Source: Symbiodinium natans (lineage: Eukaryota > Sar > Dinophyceae > Suessiales > Symbiodiniaceae). From it: 64,000 nucleotides of DNA. The stretch spans positions 127,001-191,000 of the forward strand of contig CAJNDS010002356.1 of NCBI GenBank assembly GCA_905221605.1. Direction: 5' to 3'. Shown piece after piece: positions 36,921 through 46,699 of this stretch. Under the pieces are notes generated by a model. It was not told the DNA's origin. It made no database searches and was given only the letters and a program-made list of their open reading frames with translations. The position numbers were made by a program, and so were the translations under genes. Positions within the stretch are counted from its first letter, which is position 1. Each line of letters opens with the position of its first letter.

Positions 36921-37356
36921 CCCGGAACGGAACGCAGCTTCGGGAATTCATCCAAACAGTTCGGCCCAGTTCGGCCTCGTTCAGTTCCTCAACTAGCTTG
37001 GCTTTGGTGCCAAGCCTGCCATGCAGTAGTTTCAATGACACCTGGTGATAAGTGGTGGTGGGATGCAACAGACAGAAGACACTCGAGCCTCCAAGCTTCT
37101 GCAAGCGACTTGACCGCGGCGGCTTCCTCCTGCAGGGCTTGAACCGGGCCATTTGTTTGCTCTTATCGTTTTCTCGTGTTTTTGCATTATTCTGAACGTC
37201 ATCGTTCTTTTTTACTCTTATCGTTTTATCGAGCAAAACGCACATCTGATCATCTCGGGGCGCTTCTCTTTACTTTTCCATGCCGGGGGTTTTTTATATG
37301 TTTTTATCGTAACCGGACTTCGAGCGACAACACACCCTTAAACGGGGGCTTCAGAA

Positions 37357-37409
37357 ATTAGGGGTACCTTATTGGGGTCCTTATTACAAAGGAATCCTAC
37401 TATTTGGGG
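37357..37409 (+). repeat. copy A of a 53 bp dispersed repeat
   Basis: Begins ATTAGGGGTACC and ends ATTTGGGG. It aligns without gaps to 43356-43408, with roughly ten to a dozen differences by eye. Confidence 0.75.
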
Positions 37410-37663
37410 ATATATACATATATACATATATGTCTCTCTCTCTCTCTCTCTCTTATGTATTCTTTTTTTGGGGGGAGGAGGTTCCTGATTCTCGTAATCT
37501 CCCAAACAGGTCAAACTTGCCGAACGTGTCAGACTCGTCAAATCAAAGCCGACACTTCGACACACTTCGGGCTGGGGCCTCCTCCCTTAGCCGTCGCGCT
37601 TCGCTGCGAGAAAGCTTGGGGCCGCCCGCCAGCTCCACGGTGCCTAAAGGCATTAAAGGTGCG

Positions 37664-37718
37664 AGGGTTTAGAGTTTAGGGTTTAGGGTTTAGGGTTCAG
37701 GGTTTAGGGTTTAGGGTG
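37664..37718 (+). repeat. interstitial telomere-like tract (TTTAGGG)n
   Basis: Seven or so TTTAGGG units with two single-base variants (TTTAGAG, TTCAGGG), in the same orientation as the tract at 29846. It lies between genes rather than inside an exon. Confidence 0.95.
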
Positions 37719-39999
37719 GGAGTGGGCGAAGTATGGGCTCAACATTGTCGCCCGGTGCGACGGACGTCACCGAACTCCGAACAATGCAGCGCGACACCCT
37801 GTGCCAGTGCAGGCCACGATGCCGGGAGCGACCGGAGGACCACTGGGGTTCATGGCGCCCAGCACAGAACCGAAGGCTACACGGGATTTGCCGAACACTA
37901 CTCTACCCAGCTTTATACATTTATGCTGAAGTTATATAAGGGGCCTCAACGCCTCAAGATTGTGGCACATTTCTACTCGGAGGCCGTGCACCATGTATTC
38001 TGCGTTTGCCATGCTTGGTGGCATGGCCTCAGCGGATGCCTATACATTCTCGAGCCTCTGAACGAGCATTTGTAAGACTGTGGGCGAGTCACATCAAAGC
38101 GGCACAAGATCTCTAGCGGCTCAAGCCTCGCAGATCCTGAGGTCCTACCGCTTAAAACCGTCTGCGAGCCTTGAAGCTTTCATGTGCCGAGACTTGCTCC
38201 AGGTGCTCCAACACAGCTGGACTCCTGCTTGGGAACGTCAACGCTTTGCATAAATGGCCACTTCCTGTCAACTTTGCATGCCTCGCAGTATGAGTGGCAC
38301 AAGGGAGGCTTCAGCAAGATGTTGCTTTAGAGGTGCTACTTTCCAGGCCAGTTGAGTGCCGCGGAACGCTCGTGGACGTGAACGCAGTGCTGTCACCTGT
38401 AGTGACTTATAACTAGAACATACATGAACATACCAGAACGCATCTGCTTCGATTGATGCACCTGATTGCAACTAGGACCCACTCAAGCCCTAAACTCCCC
38501 ATCTCTGCTGAAAACGGCCCTCATCTGGCCGAAACAGGAAGCGAACAGCCGAAGCAGCATCCTTGTCAGTTGCACCACCGTCTCAAGGGCGCACCTTGGG
38601 GGTTCAGATGCCTCTCAACGCACCTGCGTCCTGCAAACTTAAGCCTGCACAACCGAAAACAGCGAAACACCTCCAAGCCACTGCCCTGCAGCTCAAGGGC
38701 CCACATTGTGACATTGCCCTACCGAATCGCGGACCTCCATCTCCAAGCCATCCTTTAACCTTGTCCAGGCCCGCGGCCGTTGCACAAGAGGGTGGCAGTC
38801 CTGGCTAACTTCGTGGGAATTGGTGGGAATTTGTGGGTCCAGGCTGTCGGCTGTCAGCGTCTCGATTCTCTACTGCCGATTCAGACTGACATGCCAAGGA
38901 CAAGCATCACACAGCCGGCCAACGTCAAGCCAGGTTCTACTGTAAAAGCGAACTGAATTCTTAGACATCGCGATGTCGCTAGACAAAAGTCACCTTTTCT
39001 CAAGACTCACAAAACTCTCTGATCAGCACGCAGCCTCACCAGACCAACAAGGAATGAACCTTGATGCCGCCTGCATCCTAAACGTGGCATGGATGCCCTG
39101 TGAAGAAGTCTGGCCACGGAGGGCAGAGCCTCAGAAATGGTTGGTGGTGTCGCTTGAGTGGCAGATCCCATCCAGAAAACGCAAGGAAACGATGAGAAGT
39201 CGCTTTGCTTTGGATACAGGGTAGTAAGCCTTCAATCAAACTGCGATGTACAGGGTTTGCGGCGTTTTTAGGTTTATTGTACGGTGTGCGTTAAGATGAA
39301 CAGGGAAGCTGCAAAACACAAAACTCGAGATCCCGACACCCATCTCTGCCAATCGGCTCCGTCTGTCCTTCAGAGAAGGCAATCATCATCGTAGGAAACC
39401 CTCTTGATGTCCCTTGTCTGCCCTCGCAGCGACGAGAAATCTAAAGACCAACATGCAAAGTGCATTACCAGGTCGCCTCGGTGCTGGCATAGCGGTTGAG
39501 CATGCCCGCGATCTCGGAGACGCAAAGGCCAGCAACAGTGACCACAAGCCTCCAAAGTTCTGTCACGGCTGCACTCATCAGGCCAGTATCCCAGATGCCA
39601 CCGCGGGCGCATGCTCAGGGTCTGGGGTTTCGAAGCCTTCCCCACACAAGGTTTTCCTGCAAGAAGATCTTGATATTTCTTAGATTTTCTTAAGCCTCTC
39701 ACTTGGGTGACAGCCATGGCGAGTCAGACACTCATCGAGTGCAGTATACATATACCATCATATACCTCTGCAGAGCCCTTCGACCAACAGCTTGCGATTG
39801 CCCCATCCAAAGATGACGAGCTTGCAATCTTGTGGCGCTCCCGATCCGGATCAAGCGACCACTGCGCTCAACAAAAACAAGAAGAAGAAGAAGGACAACA
39901 AGAACAAAGACAAAGGTGCAAGCAAAAGACCGGAGGGCACCTGTTGGCCATCCCAGCAGAAGAATCATCGAACTGCATGCCTGCCGCGAATGGCTGCGA

Positions 40000-41352
40000 G
40001 AGACTACGTTGCTTCAATTCGCTAAAAGGCATGCGACTCCCAGGCCTCTTCAGAAAACAACATAAGTGCTTTCACAACGAGTTGTGGCCGAGTCTGGCGA
40101 TTCTTCACATGGCCTTGTCCAAAGCCACCCTCCACCTCCGCCAGGTACTCCGACACAAGCTCTGGAAAAAGCCTCGCAAGGCTGTGCCAAGATGGGGAAG
40201 AAAGTGCCTTTCGCCTCGAGGTTTCACTGAACTGCCAAGCTCGGATGCTACACTGATCCACAGAAAACCACATTATCCTTCGACTCAGAGTCGTTCCTCA
40301 GTACTTCAGGCGCTCGGCTTTGCAAGGCCTCGGCCACCGACCAGCTAAGGCAACACTGAGACACTGGCAGACTGGAAGACTGGAAGAAAACTCCGCACGC
40401 TATGGTGGCCGGCGTACGCAGCCAGCCGGCTTTCGGTGCCACCCCTTCCAAGCTCGTAAGAACACGAGAACAATCCTACTTGTTTTTTGAAGTTTTCAAA
40501 ATTTGAGCCCTTAGATAACACGTTTGAATCTCCATAGAGGCTGAGAGCCCAGAGATGTCGCAAGCGGATCGCCTTTCCAGCGGAGGAAGGCGGAAGCGCT
40601 CGCGCTCCTTGGATGAACGGACACTTCGTAAAATTCTACAAAAAGGAACCCTTTCTTGGCAAGACAATGTCATCTGTGGCTGCGACATCTGCTAGGTAGG
40701 CCGGACCTGGAAAGGGACGAACCACAGGACAACGACTCCCAGTGCTTCTGTGCGTGCTGCACAAGTCATCTGAGACATCTACCCGCCATCTCCTCGACAA
40801 TCTCCACGGACGGGGACCTGACGATGGAAGCCAGTGGCGAGAGCTGCTTGATGCTGCTAGACTCTGCGCTGCTCTTCGCATCCAAGCCTCTTTAGGGGTT
40901 CAGGGCTCCGCCACGTCATTCGAGGAGATGCGCTAGCTCCTTTGCACAGCCATCTAGTTCAGGGCGACGCTTCTGAAACTAGAAGGGCTCAAACAAAAAT
41001 GCTGTCGCTGTTTGGTGACACGTGGGAGCAACGAAGCTCGAAATCCTGGGCGAAGGCTGGGTGGCGGCAACCCAGGCAGGTCCGGAGCAATGACCTTGGA
41101 AAGGAGCGCGCTGGCCTTTCAAACCTCTTGCCTTGATGTGATTCATGAAAGCATCATCGGTCGAAGCATCGTGAGTAGGTCGTCTTGGCCTACGCATGAA
41201 CATGCCAAGGAGGTTAAGCATTTATTGTTGACGCCTTGCTCAATGAGGGCATCTTTGAGAAGCTTTGGCGTGAAATGAAAGCCGTATGCTCTGTAGGAGG
41301 CCAAAGGCACAAACAAGACTGCCGCAATGAAAAAAAACTTGGAGGAGCGCAT
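40000..41352 (-). CDS. gene start with signal-peptide-like N terminus; exons unrecognised
   Basis: The ATG at 41352 opens MRSSK followed by a hydrophobic core FFFIAAVLFVPLASYRAYG, then FHFTPKLLKDALIEQGVNNK and a CLTSLACSC segment. This is the layout of a signal peptide or the first part of a plastid/ER targeting leader. Candidate downstream exons on the same strand include DAKSSAESSSIKQLSPLASI followed by VRSPSVEIVEEMAGRCL (about 40893-40775), PAYLADVAATDDIVLPRKGS (about 40700-40640) and LFPELVSEYLAEVEGGFGQG (about 40175-40110). The product is probably secreted or organelle-targeted. I recognise no domain, and the exon linkage is inferred only from strand and proximity. Confidence 0.45.
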
Positions 41353-41669
41353 GGTACTTGCTCGCGTGTTTTCGTACGCATGCACTAGAATAAACACAAT
41401 GCTATTGAACAAATAAACATATACATATATATATATAGAATACATGTGCACACGCCAGAATGTCCTACAGCCATGTCTTCACTGCGGCGCCGCTTATGCC
41501 TATGCCCCAACACCTGCATTCTGGAAATTAGGTTTGCGGACGTTGTTGTTTTTTGTGTACTGACTGCCTATGTGCTCGACTGCAGATTCGCTTGCACGTA
41601 GAGTGCGATTCAAACATGTACTCTAGATGTTGAAACTATGCTTGCATAACTTATTCTGCTTATTGCTCG

Positions 41670-43117
41670 CCAGGACTCTGAAAACTGCTTTGTGCAGTTG
41701 CGGTCACCACTCTTCATATTGACGTTTGTGCATTGCTTGCTCATGATTTCGACTGCCATTGGCTTGCATCTAGGATATTCGCCAAAAGATAACCACAAAT
41801 TAAGATCCCGAAACTTTTTTTGACTCGAACACTTCGGGCACCCTAGCTCCTGTTCACCCCATTGCTTTTGGGCTCCTTCCCGAACCGCTCGGTCCTAGCC
41901 TGGTGGGGTTTCGTGGGGGCGGCGGGGGGAAGGGGTGGGCGGGTGGTGGGGGGGTGGTGGGTGGGGTGGGGGGATCGTACTGGCGTGCATCGGTTCTTGT
42001 TGACTGTGGTGTTGCGAAGGTGTGCACGCAGAATATGGACAGCTGCGCGCGTAACTTTGACGCAAGCACATGTCAAAGACTTGAATGAAGTCAACACTCG
42101 AGGTCGTACTCACACTTCTTGACATGACTTTCTTGCCTTCACACAGTTTTCCTTCCTCGAGGAGAAAGACCGACGTGCAGAAAATTGCCCCCGCACGTAC
42201 ATGAACCCTAAAACCGTCAGCCTTCAAACCAGCCAGAAGGCGGATCAGCGCAAAAGAAGCACCTCAACCCTAGACAGCTTTTGCGCCGAAGAAGTAACAT
42301 CCCTGACTCCTGCACTATTGCCCTGCGTACCTAAACTTAAGACCGACAGCCCGGAAGGAGACAATCATACATCCTAGGCTCGGACCCCTGGACCTTAAAC
42401 GTCAAACCCGCCAGAAGGCAGACCAGCGCAAGTCCCTCATGCAGCCTTTCCCGACATCCTGCATGTGGGCCAAGAAGAACCGTGGACCGCAAAGCATTCA
42501 GGGAAGGGGTAAGCCCTATTCTCATTAGCCCAACTTTTAAGGTGATGCCTTTACGGGCAACGGTTTATTGGTTGAAGTGGCCCACACAAAGAAAAATAGC
42601 ACAAAAGAGCACAAACTTTAAGGTAAACTGGAAAACCACAAAACATCGACGTTCGCAGTGTTTCGGCCTGCAAACCAGCAACAAAAGAAGACGTGAAAAA
42701 GAGGTGCGCCGAATCGTCGAAAATACCGCGCCTACCATGCTTTCCACAAAACGACCTCTGAAACTGGCGCTTCTTAGGGCCAAAACCACGTTCAAAATCG
42801 TGCTCCCGCTGTGGCAAAACGCTACATCGTGAAAACACGCACGACGGTTAACGCCCCGTGCGGATGTTTTTGAGCGCTTCTTGCTCATGATTCCGAGTGC
42901 CATTCGCTTACATCTATGATAGTCGCCAAAAAACTCTCTGAGTTTTGTATATTTTGTGGATACTATTCTTCATGTTGATGTTCTTTGCGTACTGCTTTCT
43001 CACGACTTCGACTGCTATTTGCTTGCATCTAGGATATGCGCCAAATATAACCCCCTACACCAAGATTCTGAAATTGTCTTTGCGGGTTCTGTGGTCACTA
43101 TTCTCTTCATGTTGATA
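41670..43117 (+). repeat. diverged repeat unit, four full or partial copies
   Basis: The word order CTTCATRTTGAYGTT, TTGC, CTGCTT, CTCAYGAYTTCGACTGC, then TTGCATCTAGGATAT and CGCCAAA is seen at 41711-41794 and 42966-43045. Partial copies lie at 42881-42930 (second half) and 43066-43117 (first half). The last three are close to a head-to-tail array. Confidence 0.8.
42223..42431 (+). repeat. 30 bp direct repeat, 179 bp apart
   Basis: Copies at 42223-42252 and 42402-42431 differ at three positions and share the core GCCAGAAGGC. Not a splice or coding feature that I can identify. Confidence 0.85.
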
Positions 43118-43344
43118 TAAACGAATAAATGAAGTGAACAGTAAGACACCCAAAAGACTGCATAAAGTTGGGGGGGCTCCTGGCGCTCTCCTATGACTAT
43201 CCTTCCAACTGCAGGAATGAAGTTTGCATGTGAGCGATATGAGAACATGATTACGAGAAGGAAGACATTAGACCCCGTGTAAGGTCTTCAACCTGGGCCT
43301 TCTTCCCAATCATCCACAAGACCAATATCAACGTTTCCAAAAGG

Positions 43345-43435
43345 GCGTTTACGATATTAGGGGTACCCTCTTGGGATCCTTGCTATAAGGGGATCCTACT
43401 CTTTGGGGGGGGGGGGGGGGGGGTGTCGTAAACGC
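43345..43435. mobile_element. 91 bp element with perfect 10 bp terminal inverted repeats
   Basis: GCGTTTACGA at 43345-43354 and its exact complement TCGTAAACGC at 43426-43435 enclose copy B of the 53 bp dispersed repeat and a 19-base G run. No clear target-site duplication. It may be a miniature inverted-repeat element or simply a hairpin. Confidence 0.5.
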
Positions 43436-45796
43436 TCAAAACGCGCCGACAATGTAGTCTCCGAAACGTGACATGTCTTTCTTTGGCACCGGCACGAGCT
43501 CCTTCCTTAGTTGCTGTCTTTTCTAGTAGCGAAGAAGTCACATGCAACAGCACAGAATTTCTACCAAGCGTCCTAAGGGTTTGTTTGAATAGTTCAAGCA
43601 GTTTAAATAGCCTGAAGAATGTAACTGGGTCCATTTGAATTTCTGAAATACATAAAATAAATTCGGAAATGGCTTTTGCGGACTGACATAATTTGAATGA
43701 CTCAAATCGGTCCATTTCAATTCTTTGAACTATTTCCTTTTTAATGATTCAAAATGTATGCACAAATTCAAACATGGCGAAGCCCCAGACATAGGCGATT
43801 TCTAATATTTAGAAATAGTCGAAATATTTAGACGTTAAAAATCCGGAACGAGATTTTCAAAACTCAATCTAACAAATTTACAATTCAAATGGAGTTTCAG
43901 CATATACAAAAATGATTTGAAGCGTCAACACAAACAAGATGAAAATTCTGAAAATTATGCAAGTTCATAACTTACAAAATTCAAACGGCCTTGAATCTGG
44001 AATTTCACCACATCAAATTCAAATAGACCTTCTAAAATGTTTATAGAATTTGGGTCCATTTTCATAGCAAAAGCCATTGGAAGCCTGAAATCTCTCTTGC
44101 AGATGAAAACAACGAAAAACTTCAAGACAGGCTCGATTGGCCTGTTTAAAATAGTTCGTTATTTAACCTATTGTCAAATAAACCCGGCTATTCTCTACTA
44201 TATAAAAGAGGAGGTGCTAAGTGGACACCGAAGGCCTCTCATAAAAGATCAAACAAACTGTACACATACACAAACACATATGTATGTTTGTATATAGCTA
44301 AGTTACTCTAAGTATAAGCATATATATATATGGTCACCACCCCCCCCCCCCCCCCAAGATCTACACCCTCCTTGTCTACACTACTCTTCTGCTTGCTTCC
44401 ACGCACTTGTGAACAAGTAGCGCACGCCGAAAACACTGTACTGTAAATACCGATAAAATCGTAATTTTCGAATATTTCCGGGACTATTTTACGTGACACA
44501 TCATGCATGCAAAATGTCTATAAATCTGAAACCGAATTTCGGTTTAAACATATGTGACCTTCTATACTCCGAAAGCCAAAAAACCTGGAAAGTATAGTAG
44601 TTTTGCTGTTAACACCTCAAAAAACTCGTGCTTTTTTGTGTTTTTTTACTGTTGTCTTAGTAAACAAATACGTGCTGAGCTGCACGTGTCAACACTGGGT
44701 CTGACGAGGCTTCTTTCAGGATTCCCAGGAAAGGGTCTCTTTCTCATACAACAATAAAAGCCAATAGTAAGATAATTCCTACCACTAACCATAACAATAT
44801 TATCATGCCTACTGTTATAGTAATCATTGGTCCCGTAGTAAAATATGTCCGCTGCGTTTCGGATGTTCTTCAAACTCCAAGTCTTGCTTATCGGGCGGCT
44901 TGCGGCGTGTGTCCCAATAGCTGTCCTTCATTGCTCACTCCAAGCAAGCTGAAAATAGGAATTCACACTAAATCGACAAAACCAGTATGTACTTAGTATT
45001 GAATTTCTATGCAATGAATATTGCGTTGGTGTGCTTTTCAGAATGTACCAGGTGTTTCAATAATATTTAATTTGCCTAGTTCATCAACATTTTGCTTGGA
45101 AAAAGCGTTGCTTAGGAAAATTGCATTATTTGTTCCGAAACACCTGAAAAACCAAAAGTCCAATCTTCGCCAGAGATTCTCCCAAGGCGTTAGGATTTGG
45201 AATTTCCGAGTACTATGGTCTTCACGAGGCAAATAGGTTTCTAAGAAAAAAATGTATTCTTGAGCTTGTCTACGCGAATTGTGCGCTTGAGACAGAATAT
45301 AATCTGTACAAGTGGTATTTCATTAGTGCCCGAGCAGTGTTTCATCATTGTGTGATGAAAACTGCTTGTTTTATAATCAAATCTAGTACACATAGTCGCT
45401 GTGCTAAAGTCGTGTTTCTTTAAGAACTCTACGAGAATTATGCGTTTGTAAGCTTGTCTATGCTGTTCAAGAGTTCGTAATTCAGTATTTTTGCCACACT
45501 ATGCGCTTAGAAGGGTATTTCCCTGGGCTTGGGACAAGCACTGCTTCTCTAGAAACAGAACGAATTGCTTTTCAAAAAAGCATCTTGTCTCTAAAATTGC
45601 AGTGTTGTCTAGATTGCCGAGCACAATCGCTACATGTTGCAATAGATATTCTATGAGTGAACAAAAACTAGGATAGTTCACTGGGCCTCTTTCGTATAGT
45701 ATTAGTTTAATATTTGCGTAGTACAGGCACTATGCATCTGAAAAAGCACAGTATTTCCCTAGGTTTTAGGGACGCACTATTTCTCTACAAGAGAAA

Positions 45797-46160
45797 CACA
45801 AAAACCCACAAACCAAAAAGACCAAAACCAAAAAAACCAAAAGAAGCAAAATAACCATTTTTCTGAGACTCTTGGAAACCAAACAAACCCAAAAACCACA
45901 AACCCCGAAACCAAAAAAACCATAACAAAAAAGAACAAACAAAAAAAACCATCATTCCGAGACTCTTGGACAAAGGAATCATTACCCCGTGACGTCAAGA
46001 GTTCGATAATAATGGTTGTTTTGGTTTTGTTTGATTTTGTTGTTAGGGTTTTTTTGGTTTTGGTTTTTTTGGTTTGGGTTGTTTTGGTTTCACCTGTCCA
46101 AGAGTCTCAGAATAATGTTTTTTTTGGTTTTGGTTTTTTTGGCTTGGGCTTTTTGGGATC
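45797..46160. repeat. large foldback with AACCAAAA-rich arms
   Basis: The left arm (45797-45972) is A-rich AACCAAAA words; the right arm (46020-46160) is T-rich TTTTGGTT words. Within the arms, 45950-45972 and 46095-46117 are inverted copies matching at 21 of 23 positions and sharing GAGACTCTTGGACA. A further copy of the core lies at 45861-45875. A TGACGTCA palindrome sits in the loop near 45990. Confidence 0.85.
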
Positions 46161-46699
46161 CTGACTTTGGCGTTTTTGACCTTTTTTAGGTTCTGGAAAC
46201 CTGTAAACGGAGATCTTGGAGGGGGGTGGCGAGCTTATATATGTATATATATATATGGATATGCACAAATCTCCCACAATACTTTGCACCAACAATCGCG
46301 GGTTTGTGGGTTGCGCGTTTTCAATAGCAGACCTAGACCTCTTCCATCAAGACCTTGAAATCTGCTAAGCCTTTGGCCCGGTAGCAGGCAGGCGGCACTG
46401 GTGTCGGCCTCATGGGCAAACAGAGACAACGCATAGGGCCGCGACAGGCCACATGAGAAAGGGGACCCCGGCAGCTCACGACCACGTTCCGCACCCGGCT
46501 CGGTTTCCTGGACGTTCTCATTGAGATGGCGGGGTTATGATGGCTACGCTGGCTACACACAAGACGAGCATGCATACGCCCGAAGACCGCTCAACTGATG
46601 ACAAGCACGCAGGCACGCGTCCGTACACCAGTGCCCACCTCAAAGGCCGACTTCTTCCACCCTTTCTCCAGTAGCCTGGCTGAGATTCTTCACTGATTC

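Larger units (their letters stand above)
37140..39390. other. gene-poor stretch with repeats
   Basis: Nothing on either strand reads as a convincing exon. It contains one copy of a 53 bp dispersed repeat (37357-37409), an (AT)/(TC) microsatellite (37410-37455), and a telomere-like tract (37664-37718). Confidence 0.4.
41360..46330. other. gene-poor, A+T-rich block of degenerate repeats and foldbacks
   Basis: I see no convincing exon. From about 43.4 to 46.2 kb the sequence is visibly A+T-rich compared with its neighbours. The block contains a four-part degenerate repeat (41670-43117), a 30 bp direct repeat (42223/42402), a small inverted-repeat element (43345-43435), G and C homopolymers, repeated words around TTTGAATT/AATTCAAAT (43.6-44.1 kb), diverged direct repeats at 45.2-45.8 kb and a large foldback (45797-46160). 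Confidence 0.6.

Noticed and set aside
39707-40348. Plus-strand open frame of 213 codons
   Set aside because: The composition is unlike a folded protein, and the overlapping minus-strand frames (for example LFPELVSEYLAEVEGGFGQG) look more coding. It is opposite to all other genes. Treated as a shadow.
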